Program-made: the position numbers and the translations under genes
DNA from: Heracleum sosnowskyi
Lineage: Eukaryota; Streptophyta; Magnoliopsida; Apiales; Apiaceae
Direction of reading: 5' to 3'
NCBI GenBank assembly: GCA_030848705.1
Contig: CM061238.1
Location: 54,475,133 to 54,539,132, forward strand
Length of the DNA: 64,000 nt
In this document: piece by piece, positions 51,204-63,855 of the stretch
How positions within the stretch are numbered: the first letter of the stretch is position 1
Layout of the letters: each line of letters opens with the position of its first letter
Notes under the pieces: model-generated
Database searches by the model: none
The model's input: the letters and a program-made list of their open reading frames with translations, nothing else
What the model was told of the DNA's origin: nothing

Positions 51204-53521
51204 GTGTTAGTCATGGATAGTGGTTGTTCTGTGCACATGACTGGAAACAAAGCCCTGCTATCAGAATATGAGCAAAAAGCTGGCCCAACTGTGTCTTATA
51301 GAGATGGCAACATTGGAAAAACTTTGGGATATGGCAATATAATCATTGGAAATGTCATCATTGAAAAAGTAGCTCTAGTGAAGGGACTAAAACACAACCT
51401 ATTGAGTATTAGTCAAATCAATGACAGAGGTTATCATGTCAACTTCTATTCCACACATTGTGGAGTCAATACACGTATCTTTTAATGATAAGAAGATAAT
51501 TGGATTGAATGAAGACTCACATGATAGATTGGTTTTTGAAAATGAAGCTACCAAGGAACTTGAAGAAAATGAATCAGATCCTGACAATTCATCAGATACT
51601 GATGGGACACCAAATCCTGATGACTCATCAAATCCTGATGACTCATCAAATCCTGATGATACTCCAAATCCTGATGAAGCACCAAATACTGATGGTGCTA
51701 ATACTGATGATACAAATAGTGGTGATATATCCAGTAGTGCAAATGTTGAGGGGGAGCAACAGGAATCCACTTCAAATTCAGAGTCAACTCAATCATCAGG
51801 ACAAAATTCTTCAGATACTGATTCAAGTGACAATCCTGATAACCCATCAGGAGGAAATAGCAATAATTCAGGGGGAGCTTCTAATGGAACAAATTCTTCT
51901 AATCAAGATAACACCAATCCAGGGGGAGCATCTACATCAAGGAATGACTTACCACCATCAAGGAAATGGACTGCCAGTCATACTCCTGATTTGATAATTG
52001 GAGATCCTGATGCGGGTGTTCAGACAAGAAGTGCAACTCAAAATGAATGTCTATATAATAACTTTCTGTCAAAGGAGGAGCCAAATAAAGTTGAAGATGC
52101 ACTTAAAGATGCTGATTGGGTTACTGCAATGCAAGAAGAATTGAATGAATTTGAAAGGAATGAAGTCTGGAAACTGGTGCCAAGACTAAAGAATACGTCA
52201 ATTGTTGGTACAAAATGGATTTTCAAAAATAAGACTGATTCAGATGGTGTAATTATCAGAAACAAAGCAAGACTAGTTGCAAAGGGGTATTCTCAACAAG
52301 AAGGAATTGATTATGATGAAACTTTTGCTCCTGTTGCAAGACTAGAGGCCATCAGGATCTTTCTGGCATATGCAGCTCATAAGAAATTCAAGGTTTTCCA
52401 GATGGATGTGAAAAGTGTTTTCTTAAATGGTGAACTGGAGGAAGAGGTATATGTTGAACAACCTCCTGGTTTCATTGATCCTAAATATCCAAATCATGTT
52501 TATAGATTGGATAAAGCACTTTATGGACTAAAGCAAGCTCCAAGAGCTTGGTATGAAACCTTAGATCAATTCTTACTGGAAAGTGGATTCAAAAGAGGTA
52601 CTATTGATAAAACTTTGTTCTATTTGAATCATGGTAAGGATTTTCTTTTAGTTCAGATTTATGTTGATGATATCATTTTTGGGTCAACAAACAATAAGCT
52701 GTGTGAAAAGTTTTCTAAGCTTATGCAGTCAAGATATCAAATGAGCATGATGGGAGAAATGAGTTACTTTATTGGTCTTCAAGTTAAACAGACTGAAGAT
52801 GGTATCTTTATCAATCAGTCAAAATATACAAGAAATTTATTGAAAAGGTTTAACATGCAAGAATGTGCTACTGCTTCTACTCCTATTGCTACAGCTACCA
52901 AACTTGATCCTGATGAAGGTGCTGAGGTAGATGTAACTCACTACAGAGGAATGATTGGCTCTTTATTGTATCTCACTGCAAGTTGACCAGATATCATGTT
53001 TGCAACCTGTTTGTGTGCAAGATTTCAAGCAAAACCTAGGGAACCCCATCTGATTGCAGTCAAAAGAATCTTTAGATATCTTAAAGGCACTCCTTCACTT
53101 GGCCTTTGGTATGCAAGGGAATCAGATTTTGGTTTGTGTGGTTATTCAGATGCTGATTTTGCAGGTTTCAAAGTAAACAGAAAAAGTACTTCAGGAAGTT
53201 ATCAGTTTTTGGGTGGAAGATTAGTCTCTTGGTTCAGTAAAAAGCAAAAGTCTATTTCTACTTCAACTGCAGAAGCTGAGTACATTGCTGCAGGAAGTTG
53301 CTGTGCTCAGATAATGTGGATGAGAAATCAGTTGTTAGATTATGGTCTGTCATATTCAAAAATCCCTATTTATTGTGATAACCAAAGTGCTATTGCAATG
53401 ACAGAAAATCCAGTTCAACATTCTCTTACTAAACACATCAGTATTAGATATCACTTCATAAGAGAACAGGTTCTGGAAGGAACAATTGAACTTCATTTTG
53501 TTCCTACTCATCAACAACTAG
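51204..53521 (+). pseudogene. pol: Element D pol: protease and RT-RNase H, integrase core deleted
   Basis: Protease (DSGCSVHMTG) is followed by FYSTHC and then, at about 51460-51463, jumps directly to the ESIHVSF segment that in A lies after the integrase core. Roughly 970 bp are missing, including the zinc finger and the D,D35E residues. The linker has an expanded NPDDSS repeat (51600-51700), then RT with YVDD near 52670, a TGA at 52984-52986 (CGA in C), and RNase H up to QQL at 53520, where F begins. It cannot supply its own integrase. Confidence 0.92.
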
Positions 53522-55904
53522 TGTGACGCCCTTGAAATCCGGGGTTAAGATTCCGGCATCACTGACCACAACAAATAAATAAAACATGCTACACAATAAT
53601 ATAAATACAACAACCCCTAAACTACACACCAAGATCACACCAGGTTACAGTCTGAAACAGATACTACAACAGATAAACTGAAATCAACCACTGCGTGTCG
53701 TTAGGACGCCCCGATAAGGAGCTATCACTAACAACCCAAAACTAAATAAGGTTACAACTTCTAATATAATAAAATTTAATACATCACTGGTCTTCTAAGG
53801 TCCAAAAGCAACTATAAATAACAACCTCCTGGGTAAAAGTGCATTCGAGAATCTCAGTGGAACCTTCGAACCTAATGCGACAAGTCTTAGGGTTCGACAT
53901 CCTCTCGCTTAACCGAAATGTCAAGGTTAACAACAAGAGTGAGCAAAAGGCTCAGCAAGTATATATAAAACTGCACAATATGAAATAATGATGCAACAAT
54001 AGCAATATGTTTAACAATGAACTCAGCTGGCCAAGAAAGTGGCAATAAATGAAAGAATTAACATAACTGGCAAAAATGAACAATACTGAAAATCAACTTC
54101 AAACTGTAAGTTAGAATTGGATTTTTACTGTGATGCAATGAGTTAAGGTGGATGATCAGTCATACCAAAACGCCAGACCATACCCACGGTATGTCCAAAT
54201 ACTGAACTGGATCCAAGGCCGCTTTTGGCCTACATAATACTGATACTCTGACTGGCGTCGGCAGTCCTTAAAACATTTCATTTTTAATTAAAAACTTCCA
54301 ATTCCAACTTAGTATTGGGAGTTAGGTGTCGGAACAATCGACTACCTAGTTACCTCAAACTATTACTTTCAGCTGTCTGCTTAAAATTATCAACAGGATC
54401 AAAGTGATACAAATGCATATGAATAAGGTTTACAATCAACAGGAATCAAGGTTTAATCTGATAGTTTATAAAGTGCTGCAAGGATGAATTATGAAATGAA
54501 ATAGAGTTATCAAGTTCAAAAACAAGGTATCTCAATCTCAAAACAATAATGGAAATGGTTTATGCAACAATAAATAATTGAAATGGAAGGCAAGAGTCTT
54601 GCTTCAAAAGAATACGAGTTGAGTAAACTTGCCTGGATACTGCTTTAACTGTGCTACTGAACTTTATCCTTTCCTTTGTCTTTACTCGTCTCTATAATAT
54701 CAAATTTCTAGATTAGAAACTAACCAATAATCTCAGCTCATTTCTATTACTATCTACCCAGCGCAATCTAATTAAATATAACTAATATAAACTATCACGT
54801 ACACGTAGCAGATAACAGATGAACACGCATCAACTCGACTCTAACATTATTATAAACATATAACTTATTAACATATAATATAGCACGTAGCAATCAATCA
54901 CATTTATATACAAACACATGATTACATATAACCAACTGAAATCCAATAACTTATTTAATTAACTAAATTAATCAAATCAGCCTGATAATAAAATAATAAA
55001 ACACTAAACTCATAAAACAACTTGAAAATGATAATTAAATTCGATTTATACATAATCAAGATTAAATAATAATCAATTAATAAAATTCACCAATTAACTA
55101 TTAATTTAATTGGTCAATTAAATCAATTTCATTATTATTTAAAATTGATTAAGAATAATCAAATTTAATTACTCTATAGACTCTAATGATTTTAAAATAA
55201 ATAACAAGTAAATAAATAGACTTCTCGAAATTTCGGCATGACCCGTTCGTAAACAGGACTAGCCAGAATTTTGCATGTACTATGCTGCGCCCCCAATCAT
55301 AGGACGGATCACATAGTACAGCCCACAATAATAACCTGTATAAACAATCACGGTAATCCGCAATACTAATCATTATCACCACTATTTACAACTCAAGATT
55401 AATTCTAACTTTAAATACATCAATCTACGATATACAAATAATGACTTCAATTTATTCGAAAACAACTAAGAATTATAAATAATTTATAACTCCGCACCAC
55501 ACTACTAAATAATACACTCCAAGAACCTGCACAATAGGAAATAGAATATTTGATAATACCAAAAGCAGTTAACACTGACATTTATATACATATACCATCT
55601 AAAGACTTTCTGTCAAAACATAATTTAACATACTTCAAATTCCTTATAAACTCTTTATAACACTTATAATAGAAAATGAACTAATAAAGACTACTTAAAT
55701 CAAACAAAACAATAAACTATACCAATAACATGAATTTAAACACCGAAGCAACATACGCCAATTATATACATTTGACCTATTATCGAGAATAGTTCTCAAA
55801 TTTGATTAAATAATTTCATAAACAACTGGTTACTACAAAACGAATTTCTAATTAATACCTAAATCATGAAAACAATTTAAACACTTAAATCTCTACACGG
55901 ACAT
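53522..55904 (-). repeat. F: part of a Tekay-type LTR
   Basis: The plus strand begins TGTGACGCCCTTGAAATCCG, the complement of an LTR 3' end. It is collinear with the first part of the G LTR (for example the AAACTTGCCTGG segment at about 54627, matching ACTTGCCTGG at about 57034). It breaks at 55904, where the G LTR begins. No coding sequence is visible. The bases before it, ACTAG (53517-53521), would be its target duplication in D. Confidence 0.75.
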
Positions 55905-58900
55905 TGTGACGCCCTCCAAACCCGGGGTACAGATTTGAGGAGTCATCCGACCAACGGAACACTATTTAACACATGCATAATATATATAAAGACACAAATA
56001 CCCCTTGACCAAGACCGCATCAGATTATGGCAATGAACACAAGCTACTACAATCTTTTATTATTACAAACCAGTTCTATCAGAGTTATTACATCACAACT
56101 AAAATTCAAATCTAGACATTAAATCTAGAAAGCAAAACAACAACTACCCTGCCAATGACAGTGACTCGAGGGGCTCTCCTGGCTGCTGGTGAACTATCGG
56201 TCACGCTATGCCAACTCATACTCTCGTTTCACTGGAATAGGGTTAGAAAACAACAAGCAAGAGTGAGCCAAAATTGCTCAGCAAACATCAACGAATCATT
56301 TCTATCACAGTTGTAAGGATATGAATTTAAGATATCAGAATCAACAATATTTAGCTAACACATGCTTTGTATCAATAATGATCGAAGTAAAGAATTAGAA
56401 TTTGGCTTATAAATTTTATTCAAATCAAAGGTTGTGCTGCTGGCCAGCCACGCATCAACCCCGGACTAGCTCATGTCATAGTCCTCTACTGGATCCCAGG
56501 CCAATCTGGGCCTTAAGTTATTCCGACCATAAATATGGCCCGACCAATTACTGGTCCATTTTTAAAAACACATGCCAATTCTATAATAGGGTATAAACAA
56601 TAACATGCTCAATAAGATAAACTGAATATATAGTAATTGCAAAAGAGCTTCAACTGTTCAGTATCAAGTGAAGGTCAAGAAATAATCATGGAGTAATTTC
56701 AATGGTACAGTGTACTCATTCAATAAGGGAATCAATATTGGTAATCGTTAATCGATAACCGTAATTGGTAGTCAAGATGGAAGTCAAATAATCAAAGGTT
56801 GCCAATGAAAATCAAAGGATGGTAAATAACCACAATAGGTGGTAAACAATAATCAAGTAAATTGGAAATAAGGTTTTCCGATGCAGATCAAATCAAAGAA
56901 TCAAGAATTTCTAAGGAAATGGAATCAGTTGTCCAAATGCGGTTAAAAGATGGATAATTTGAATTGTTCTGGGGATAACGGTATTCAAGTAATCAAGACA
57001 ATAATAATTTTTATCACCAGTAAAGGCACAGATACTTGCCTGGTCTAAGCTGCTGTCGGATCGATTCTGCTCACTCTACTTTCCCCTTTCCCTTGCTCCG
57101 GGAACTCGATTCTATAATTAAACAACTCATCACAATAAGTCTAACTATTCTCGTTCTACTCTCGACACTTATTCAATCAATAATCACATTTAAACAAGTA
57201 ACCGGTTACGTATCGGACGTCCGGTATAATTTACGATATTTAAAACTCAGATATTTGCCCTAGCACGGGCATATACAGACTATAAAACACGACACACAAT
57301 TAATATGAACCATATAGCACTTATAAACATTTTTAAAACATCATACGGAACTCATTTGAATTTTTAATAAGTCGTTACAAATTTTAAATCAAAAATCGGA
57401 TTTTTAAATCCAATATAAACATTTAAATGAAAATAAATCAATTAATAAAATTAATTGACACTCTTTAAATACTCAAACTATTTTTTTAATAATTAAATAG
57501 GCTTGAAAATAATTAAACTGAATTTTTAATTAATTAAATCTAATTAATAATTAATTTTTAAGAATTAATTGATTAAAAGAATTAACCAATTAATTAATAA
57601 ATTAATTATTAATTAAAAATAATTAACATAATTAAGTTTAATCAATTTTCGGATTTAAAATAATAAATATAATTTATCAGAATTTTTCTGATATTAAAAT
57701 ATATTTTTAAAATAAAAATATGAATTTTTTTAGTTTTTAAACTATTTTCGAATTAAATTTAAAAATAAAATTCAAAAACAGTTTTCTGAAAATGAATTAG
57801 GGTTTTGAAGATTGAAACCGGGTCGAAAAATCGGGTAAACGGGTCGGGAAGAACGAATCCGGGTCACCAAGAACAACCCGCCGGAATCTGGGTTTTCCAG
57901 AATCCGGCCGGCGTCCGGTGGCCGGACTTCGCCGTTTCCGATCAAAACAAAACCAAACTATAGGGCTTTTGTTCGCTTTTGCAAGACAAACACAACCCAC
58001 ATACACACACATCTGTCCCATGCCGGAATCGTGCCCAGAATTCATTCAAAGAACTCGCCGGCGACGACCTCGGCCGGAAACCCGATCTACTTAAATCCTA
58101 CATGAAACTCAAAGATTAATATACCAAAATGAAGCTTATAACTCATACAATAAAAGCCCTCTACCAAAAACAATGTCAGATCAATATCAAGAACGTACGA
58201 ATTGAAAGAAGAAATCGGGTCAAAACCCGAAAATCAAACCCGACTAAATCGAACATAAACATGAAATTAAAGCATGGATTCTTGCTAATTAGAACCCTAG
58301 GAACATGTTAGAAGCAACCAATTGAACGGAGAATCAACAGAATGAAAATCCCCAAATCGAATCAAGAACCCTAATTTTAATTCGAAACTTGTAAAATCAA
58401 TATAAAATCGAATACTTACCAGATGATGATGAGGTTGGATGATTCTGAAACTAGATTTTTGGGGCTTTGATTTGAGTATAAGAACTTCAAATTTGGACTT
58501 CAATAACCCTTAGAACGAATTGATTGAAGATCAAGAACACAAAATAATTATTTGGGAATTTCGGATTTTTTTGAGTAATTTCTGAAGAATTGCTAGGGTT
58601 ATGAAGTCTGATTGGTCATTTTATATTTTTGGAAAAATAATACCCCAAATAACATTTTTGGATCGATATTGATTCGTTAGATCGTTTAAAAACCCTAATT
58701 AGGTCAAAAACACGTTTTACGAAAAGTAAGGGGTTAAAAAGGTTGATGATTATCCAAATTGATATATATCATTATATAACTAATGCTCAAGAATACTAGG
58801 GCTATAACAACTTCAATATTGATATAGAACGATAAATCCGTCCCCTTAAGCAATTAGGGTTCGGAACGATTTTTCCTTTTTCGGATCAAAAATTGAAATT

Positions 58901-59202
58901 AATTTGCAGAATCAAATAGGTAGGGTTAAATAGAATCCCATAACCCTTTCGATAACGATTCGAATACGAAAGACGAAGAATTAAAAATGAATGTACGAAA
59001 TTTCAACGGGCTCTTGAATTATCAAAACGGCTCAAATTTGAAGAAAATTCCAAATGACGAAATTTTTGAAAGGGGCTTCCGACTCACCATTTAGCACATA
59101 ATCACACACTAAATATCATATAATAATATTCCAATATTCCAAAATAAATATTTTAGATTACATATATCATTTAATCAAATAATAAAATTCACGGATATTA
59201 CA
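55905..59202 (-). repeat. 3' LTR of G (3,298 bp)
   Basis: The minus strand starts TGTAATATCCGTGAATTTT at 59202 and ends GGGCGTCACA at 55905. It is mostly AT-rich, with a GC-rich island at 57820-58080. An ATATAAAA box at 58619-58629 (minus) is a candidate TATA box, followed by CCAATCAGAC. An open frame of 82 codons in the GC-rich island has no retroelement similarity and is taken as leader sequence. Confidence 0.9.
58619..58629 (-). promoter_or_regulatory. Candidate TATA box of the G LTR
   Basis: The minus strand reads AAAATATAAAATG. It is a candidate only; the adjacent CCAAT lies downstream rather than upstream, so the start site is uncertain. Confidence 0.35.
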
Positions 59203-59216
59203 TCCTTCCCCCCTTA
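59203..59216 (-). other. Polypurine tract of G
   Basis: The minus strand reads TAAGGGGGGAAGGA immediately before the LTR start TGTAATATCC. Confidence 0.9.
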
Positions 59217-59241
59217 ATAGGATTCTGTCCTCAGAATCAGA

Positions 59242-62200
59242 TCAAGGAAACAACTGGGGATACTTCTCTAACATCTCACTCTCTAACTCCCAGGTAGACT
59301 CTTCTACTTTAGGATTCCTCCACAAAACTCTCACTAACGCTACTGTCTTATTCCTTAGTACTTTCTCCTTACGGTCCACTATCTGAATTGGTCGTTCTAC
59401 ATACGATAAATCTGCCTGGACCTCTATTGGTTCATACTCTATTACATGATTCGAATCTGGTCGATACCTCTTAAGCATAGATACATGAAATACATTATGA
59501 ACGTGCTGCATATGCGGTGGCAATGCCAACTCGTAAGCTACTTCGCCCACTTTCTTCAAAATCTCAAACGGCCCAACATATCTCGGACTCAACTTCCCTT
59601 TCTTTCCAAATCTAAGTAATCCTTTCCATGGTGAAACCTTTAGTAACACTTGCTCTCCTTCTTCGAATCCCACATCCTTTCTGGCTAGATCCGCATACTT
59701 CTTCTGTCGGTCTTGAGCTGTTATCAATCTTCTCTGAATCAATTGAACCACTTCTTTTGTTCGTTGTACTAGTTCTGGTCCTATCATTTTCCGTTCACCA
59801 ACTTCTTCCCAATATACTGGAGATCGACACTTTCGTCCATACAAAGCTTCGTACGGTGGCATTCCGATGCTCGCGTGAAAACTATTATTATATGAAAATT
59901 CCACCAAGGGTAGATGATCGTCCCAACTGCCTTCAAAATCAAGTGCACACGTCCTAAGCATATCTTCAATAGTCTGAATTGTCCTTTCGCTTTGACCGTC
60001 CGTCTGCGGATGATAAGCCGTACTCATTCTCAACTCGGTGCCCAAACACTCTTGAAAACTCCTCCAAAATCTTGAATTGAATCGAGGGTCTCTATCAGAC
60101 ACTATCGATACTGGAACTCCATGTCGTACTACGATTTCTTTTATGTACATATGAACTAACTTATCCAGCGAGAATCTCTCGTTAATCGGAAGAAAATGCG
60201 CAGATTTCGTCAATCGATCCACGACAACCCAGATGGCATCATGGTTAGCTTTGGTTCTAGGCAATCCTACTACAAAGTCCATCGCAATGTGTTCCCACTT
60301 CCATTCGGGAATCTCCAATGGTTGAAGTAATCCACTTGGTCTCTGATGTTCCGCCTTAACTCTTTGACACGTAAAGCATTTACTTACCCATTCCGCAATC
60401 TCTCTCTTCATATCTGGCCACCAAAAGTTCGTCTTTAGATCTCGATACATCTTCGTACTCCCTGGATGAATTGAATACTTCGAGTTATGTGCTTCGTGCA
60501 GAATCTCACTTTTCAGTTCCGTTACGTTAGGTATCCATATCCGAGAAGCAAATCTCAAGATCCCTTTGTCGTCCGGTTGGCTACATATTTCCTCACCTGT
60601 CATTTTACTCACATCGTCGTTCATAACTTGCTCTTGGCACTTTCGTATCTTCTCCAACAATTCAGGTTGAAACGTCATGGTATAAATTATTTCCGTAGCG
60701 TCCTTCGGATTAATTACTTCGATTTCCAATTTCTCAAATTCCTTGTATAATTCTTTGGTCATCATTAGTGTATTTAATCTCTCTTTTCTGCTCAATGCAT
60801 CTGCTACCACATTTGCCTTGCCGGGATGATAGTTGATAGAAACGTCGTAGTCCTTGATTAGTTCTAACCATCTTCGTTGCCTCATGTTCAGCTCTTTCTG
60901 AGTAAAGATATACTTCAAACTTTTGTGATCGGTGTAAATTTCACATCTCTCTCCATACAAGTAGTGTCTCCATATCTTCAAAGCAAACACAATAGCTGCT
61001 AACTCCAAATCGTGTGTAGGGTACTTCTGTTCGTGGGGTCTCAACTGTCTTGACGCATAAGCAATCACCTTGTCATGTTGCATAAGTACGCATCCTAATC
61101 CTTTGTACGACGCATCACTATAGATTACGAAATGACCTTGATCGTCTGGTAACATCAATACCGGTGCCGTAGTTAGTCTTTTCTTTAACTCTTGGAAGCC
61201 TTCTTCGCATTTATCGTTCCATATGAATCGCTCGCTTTTCCTTGTCAGCTTGGTCATTGGAGTAGCTATCTTTGCAAAATCTTGCACAAATCTCCGGTAG
61301 TATCCGGCTAATCCCAAGAAACTTCTGACTTCAGTCGGTGTCCTTGGTCTCTCCCAATCTTTCACTGCCTCTATCTTTGCTGGGTCCACTTTGATGCCTT
61401 CGCTGCTCACCACGTGTCCTAAGAAATGAACTTCTTTCAACCAGAATTCACACTTGGAAAACTTCGCGTATAGTCCTTCTTGTCTCAACGTTTCTAACAC
61501 AATTCGCAACTGGTCTGCATGCTCTTCTTCTGTCCTTGAGTATATCAAGATGTCGTCGATGAATACCACTACAAACTTGTCCAAATATCTCTTGAAAATC
61601 CTGTTCATTAGATCCATAAAAGCTGCGGGTGCATTCGTTAGTCCAAACGCCATTACTAAAAATTCATAGTGCCCATACCTTGTTCGAAAGGCTGTCTTCG
61701 GTATGTCGTCTGGTCTAATCTTCAATTGGTGATATCCTGACCGTAGGTCGATCTTCGAAAAATGTACCGCTCCCTTCAGCTGGTCAAACAGATCATCTAT
61801 TCGAGGTAACGGATACTTGTTCTTAATGGTCAGCTTGTTCAACTCCCGATAGTCTATACACAATCTCATGCTTCCATCCTTTTTCTTGACAAACAGTACT
61901 GGTGCTCCCCACGGTGAAACGCTGGGTCTAATAATTCCTTTTTTTAGCAAATCTTGCAGTTGATCAGCCAATTCCTTCATCTCCACTGGTGCCATTCTGT
62001 AAGGGGCCTTCGATACTGGCTCCGCGCCCGGTACTAAGTCTATCGCAAATTCAATTTCTCTATCTGGAGGTAAACCTGGTAATTCTTCCGGAAAAACATC
62101 TGGAAACTCATTTACGACTGGAATATCTTCTAACTTAGAAACTTCCTTATCTATATCTATTACATAAGCTAGATACGCCTCACAACCTTGCCTTAATAAC

Positions 62201-63855
62201 CTCTTAGCCTGAATCATTGTCAGGAACCCCTTCCTTTGTTTCTCTCCTCTAAATATTATCTCTTTCTTTTCTAGGGTAATCAAAGTAACCCTCTTATTCT
62301 TACAATCAATACTTGCATCATGCTCAGTCAACCAATCCATCCCTAATATCACATCAAATTCACCTAACTTAAAAGGTAACAAGTCAACATAAAAACGATT
62401 TCCCAAAATCTCTATCTCACAACGGGGATAATATGAACTGACCGCGATACGATCCTGATTAGCTATCTCTATAGTCAACACTCCACTTAAAGGTTTCATT
62501 ACGCAATCCAATCTACGAGCAAACGTTTCAGAAATAAAAGACTTCGTCGCTCCCGAATCTATTAACACTTGTGCAGGAATAGAATTTACTAGAAGTGTAC
62601 CTGCCACCACGTCGGAATCTCTCACTGCTTCTCCCATTGACATATTGTAGGTCCTGGCTAACGGCTGGACGTTAACAACTGGGGGTGCTTCAATTGCCCG
62701 AATCATATTGTTCACGGTTGCTGGTGCTCTGCAGTCCTTAATCATGTGACCTGGTTTCTTACACCGATGACACACGATGCCTATCTTGCAATCCCGGGAA
62801 TAATGTCCCTTCTGATTGCATTTAAAGCATGTGACAGTCAATCGATGGCATATCCCTAGATGTCGCTTCCCGCATGTCTTGCATTCTGGTAGTGGGGGTC
62901 TAGAAAGTCCCTGCTGACCGCCGGTTAGTAGACGGTTATCTTGTCCTACGTTTCCGGTGTCTGGTTTCCTGAAACTTGTATTCCTTCCGTGCTGAAATCC
63001 CAGCTTCTTATTTGCTTGTCCTTGAAAACTTCCCTGCTGCTGTCCCTTATCGGGTATCCCTGCTTTCCTTTTCTTGTTCTCCTTCTCTCTCATGTAAGAA
63101 TCACTCTCTGCCTCCGCAATCATTGCCTTTTGGACCACCGCTGCATAGGTGTCCAACTCCAATACAGCTAACTTACTACGAATCCAAGACCTCAGTCCCT
63201 GCTGGAACCTCTTGGCCTTCTTCTTTTCCGTATCCACATAGGTTGGAACAAACCTTGACAACTCCGTAAACCTTGTTTCATATTGGGGCACTGTCATGCT
63301 TCCCTGCTTTAATTCCAAAAACTTTAATTCCATCTGATCTCTCATATAGTCCGGAAAATATCTTTCCAAAAACAACTCTGTAAATCTTGCCCACGTAATC
63401 AATCCCTCGGGCTCCATAGCCCTACTCGTTTCCCACCAATAACTAGCCTCATTCTTCAGAAAATAGCTTGCATACTCTGTCTTCTTATCCTCTGTCACCT
63501 CTATCAAGGCAAAAGCCTTTTCCATCTCTTTCAGCCATGCCTTAGCCTCTACAGGGTCTGCTGATCCTTTGAATTCTGGAGGTTTTGCTGCCTGGAAAGA
63601 TTTGAACGTAACTGCCGGTGCTGCTTGCTGGTGCTGTTGCTGATGCTGCTGATGCTGATGTTGCTGATGTTGTTGCTGCTGTTCTAAGAGCTGTTGCTGA
63701 AATGCACGTTGCTGCTGTGCTAATGCGGCAGTCTGTTGAGTAAGGGTATTTAACAACTGGATTACCATCGGGTCCACGCGGCCCGTGGGAGGTGTATTTT
63801 GTTGACCTTCTTGGTCAGAAGTATCAGTTGAACGGGTTTGTCGTCTAGGAGCCAT
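59242..63855 (-). CDS. gag-pol: G gag-pol polyprotein (1,537 aa, intact)
   Basis: Starts MAPRRQTRSTDTSDQ with a Gln/His-rich run (about residues 40-72, encoded by CAG/CAT repeats). The retrotrans_gag domain is at about 90-240. Cys/His boxes CFKCNQKGHYSRDC and CHRCKKPGHMIKDC follow. Protease has Asp433 in LIDSGA. RT has FIDD with Asp767-Asp768. RNase H follows (YSDASYKGLG, TDHKSLKYI, then YHPGKANVVADALSR). Integrase has a zinc finger (IHPGSTKM to CFTCQRVK) and the triad Asp1193, Asp1254, Glu1290 (D35E). The C-terminal tail (VALVRVLWRNPKVEESTWELE) is a chromodomain-like targeting module lacking part of the classical fold, as in Tekay elements. A single frame without stops suggests recent activity. 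Confidence 0.96.
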   Translation of the reverse strand: MAPRRQTRSTDTSDQEGQQNTPPTGRVDPMVIQLLNTLTQQTAALAQQQRAFQQQLLEQQQQHQQHQHQQHQQQHQQAAPAVTFKSFQAAKPPEFKGSADPVEAKAWLKEMEKAFALIEVTEDKKTEYASYFLKNEASYWWETSRAMEPEGLITWARFTELFLERYFPDYMRDQMELKFLELKQGSMTVPQYETRFTELSRFVPTYVDTEKKKAKRFQQGLRSWIRSKLAVLELDTYAAVVQKAMIAEAESDSYMREKENKKRKAGIPDKGQQQGSFQGQANKKLGFQHGRNTSFRKPDTGNVGQDNRLLTGGQQGLSRPPLPECKTCGKRHLGICHRLTVTCFKCNQKGHYSRDCKIGIVCHRCKKPGHMIKDCRAPATVNNMIRAIEAPPVVNVQPLARTYNMSMGEAVRDSDVVAGTLLVNSIPAQVLIDSGATKSFISETFARRLDCVMKPLSGVLTIEIANQDRIAVSSYYPRCEIEILGNRFYVDLLPFKLGEFDVILGMDWLTEHDASIDCKNKRVTLITLEKKEIIFRGEKQRKGFLTMIQAKRLLRQGCEAYLAYVIDIDKEVSKLEDIPVVNEFPDVFPEELPGLPPDREIEFAIDLVPGAEPVSKAPYRMAPVEMKELADQLQDLLKKGIIRPSVSPWGAPVLFVKKKDGSMRLCIDYRELNKLTIKNKYPLPRIDDLFDQLKGAVHFSKIDLRSGYHQLKIRPDDIPKTAFRTRYGHYEFLVMAFGLTNAPAAFMDLMNRIFKRYLDKFVVVFIDDILIYSRTEEEHADQLRIVLETLRQEGLYAKFSKCEFWLKEVHFLGHVVSSEGIKVDPAKIEAVKDWERPRTPTEVRSFLGLAGYYRRFVQDFAKIATPMTKLTRKSERFIWNDKCEEGFQELKKRLTTAPVLMLPDDQGHFVIYSDASYKGLGCVLMQHDKVIAYASRQLRPHEQKYPTHDLELAAIVFALKIWRHYLYGERCEIYTDHKSLKYIFTQKELNMRQRRWLELIKDYDVSINYHPGKANVVADALSRKERLNTLMMTKELYKEFEKLEIEVINPKDATEIIYTMTFQPELLEKIRKCQEQVMNDDVSKMTGEEICSQPDDKGILRFASRIWIPNVTELKSEILHEAHNSKYSIHPGSTKMYRDLKTNFWWPDMKREIAEWVSKCFTCQRVKAEHQRPSGLLQPLEIPEWKWEHIAMDFVVGLPRTKANHDAIWVVVDRLTKSAHFLPINERFSLDKLVHMYIKEIVVRHGVPVSIVSDRDPRFNSRFWRSFQECLGTELRMSTAYHPQTDGQSERTIQTIEDMLRTCALDFEGSWDDHLPLVEFSYNNSFHASIGMPPYEALYGRKCRSPVYWEEVGERKMIGPELVQRTKEVVQLIQRRLITAQDRQKKYADLARKDVGFEEGEQVLLKVSPWKGLLRFGKKGKLSPRYVGPFEILKKVGEVAYELALPPHMQHVHNVFHVSMLKRYRPDSNHVIEYEPIEVQADLSYVERPIQIVDRKEKVLRNKTVALVRVLWRNPKVEESTWELESEMLEKYPQLFP

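Larger units (their letters stand above)
43576..53521 (+). mobile_element. Element D: SIRE-type retrotransposon with integrase deletion, interrupted by S and cut by F
   Basis: 5' LTR (43576-44129), primer-binding site, gag split by the solo LTR S, and pol lacking the integrase core, up to RNase H at 53521 where F begins. Sequence and motif content place it with A, C and E. The five bases before it are GATAC/ATACT inside L1. The right end, including any antisense gene, env-like ORF and 3' LTR, is beyond the window if F and G are insertions. Confidence 0.9.

Noticed and set aside
57797..58045. 82-codon open frame in the G LTR as a gene
   Set aside because: It lies inside an LTR in a GC-rich stretch with few stops by composition, and shows no domain or conserved start.
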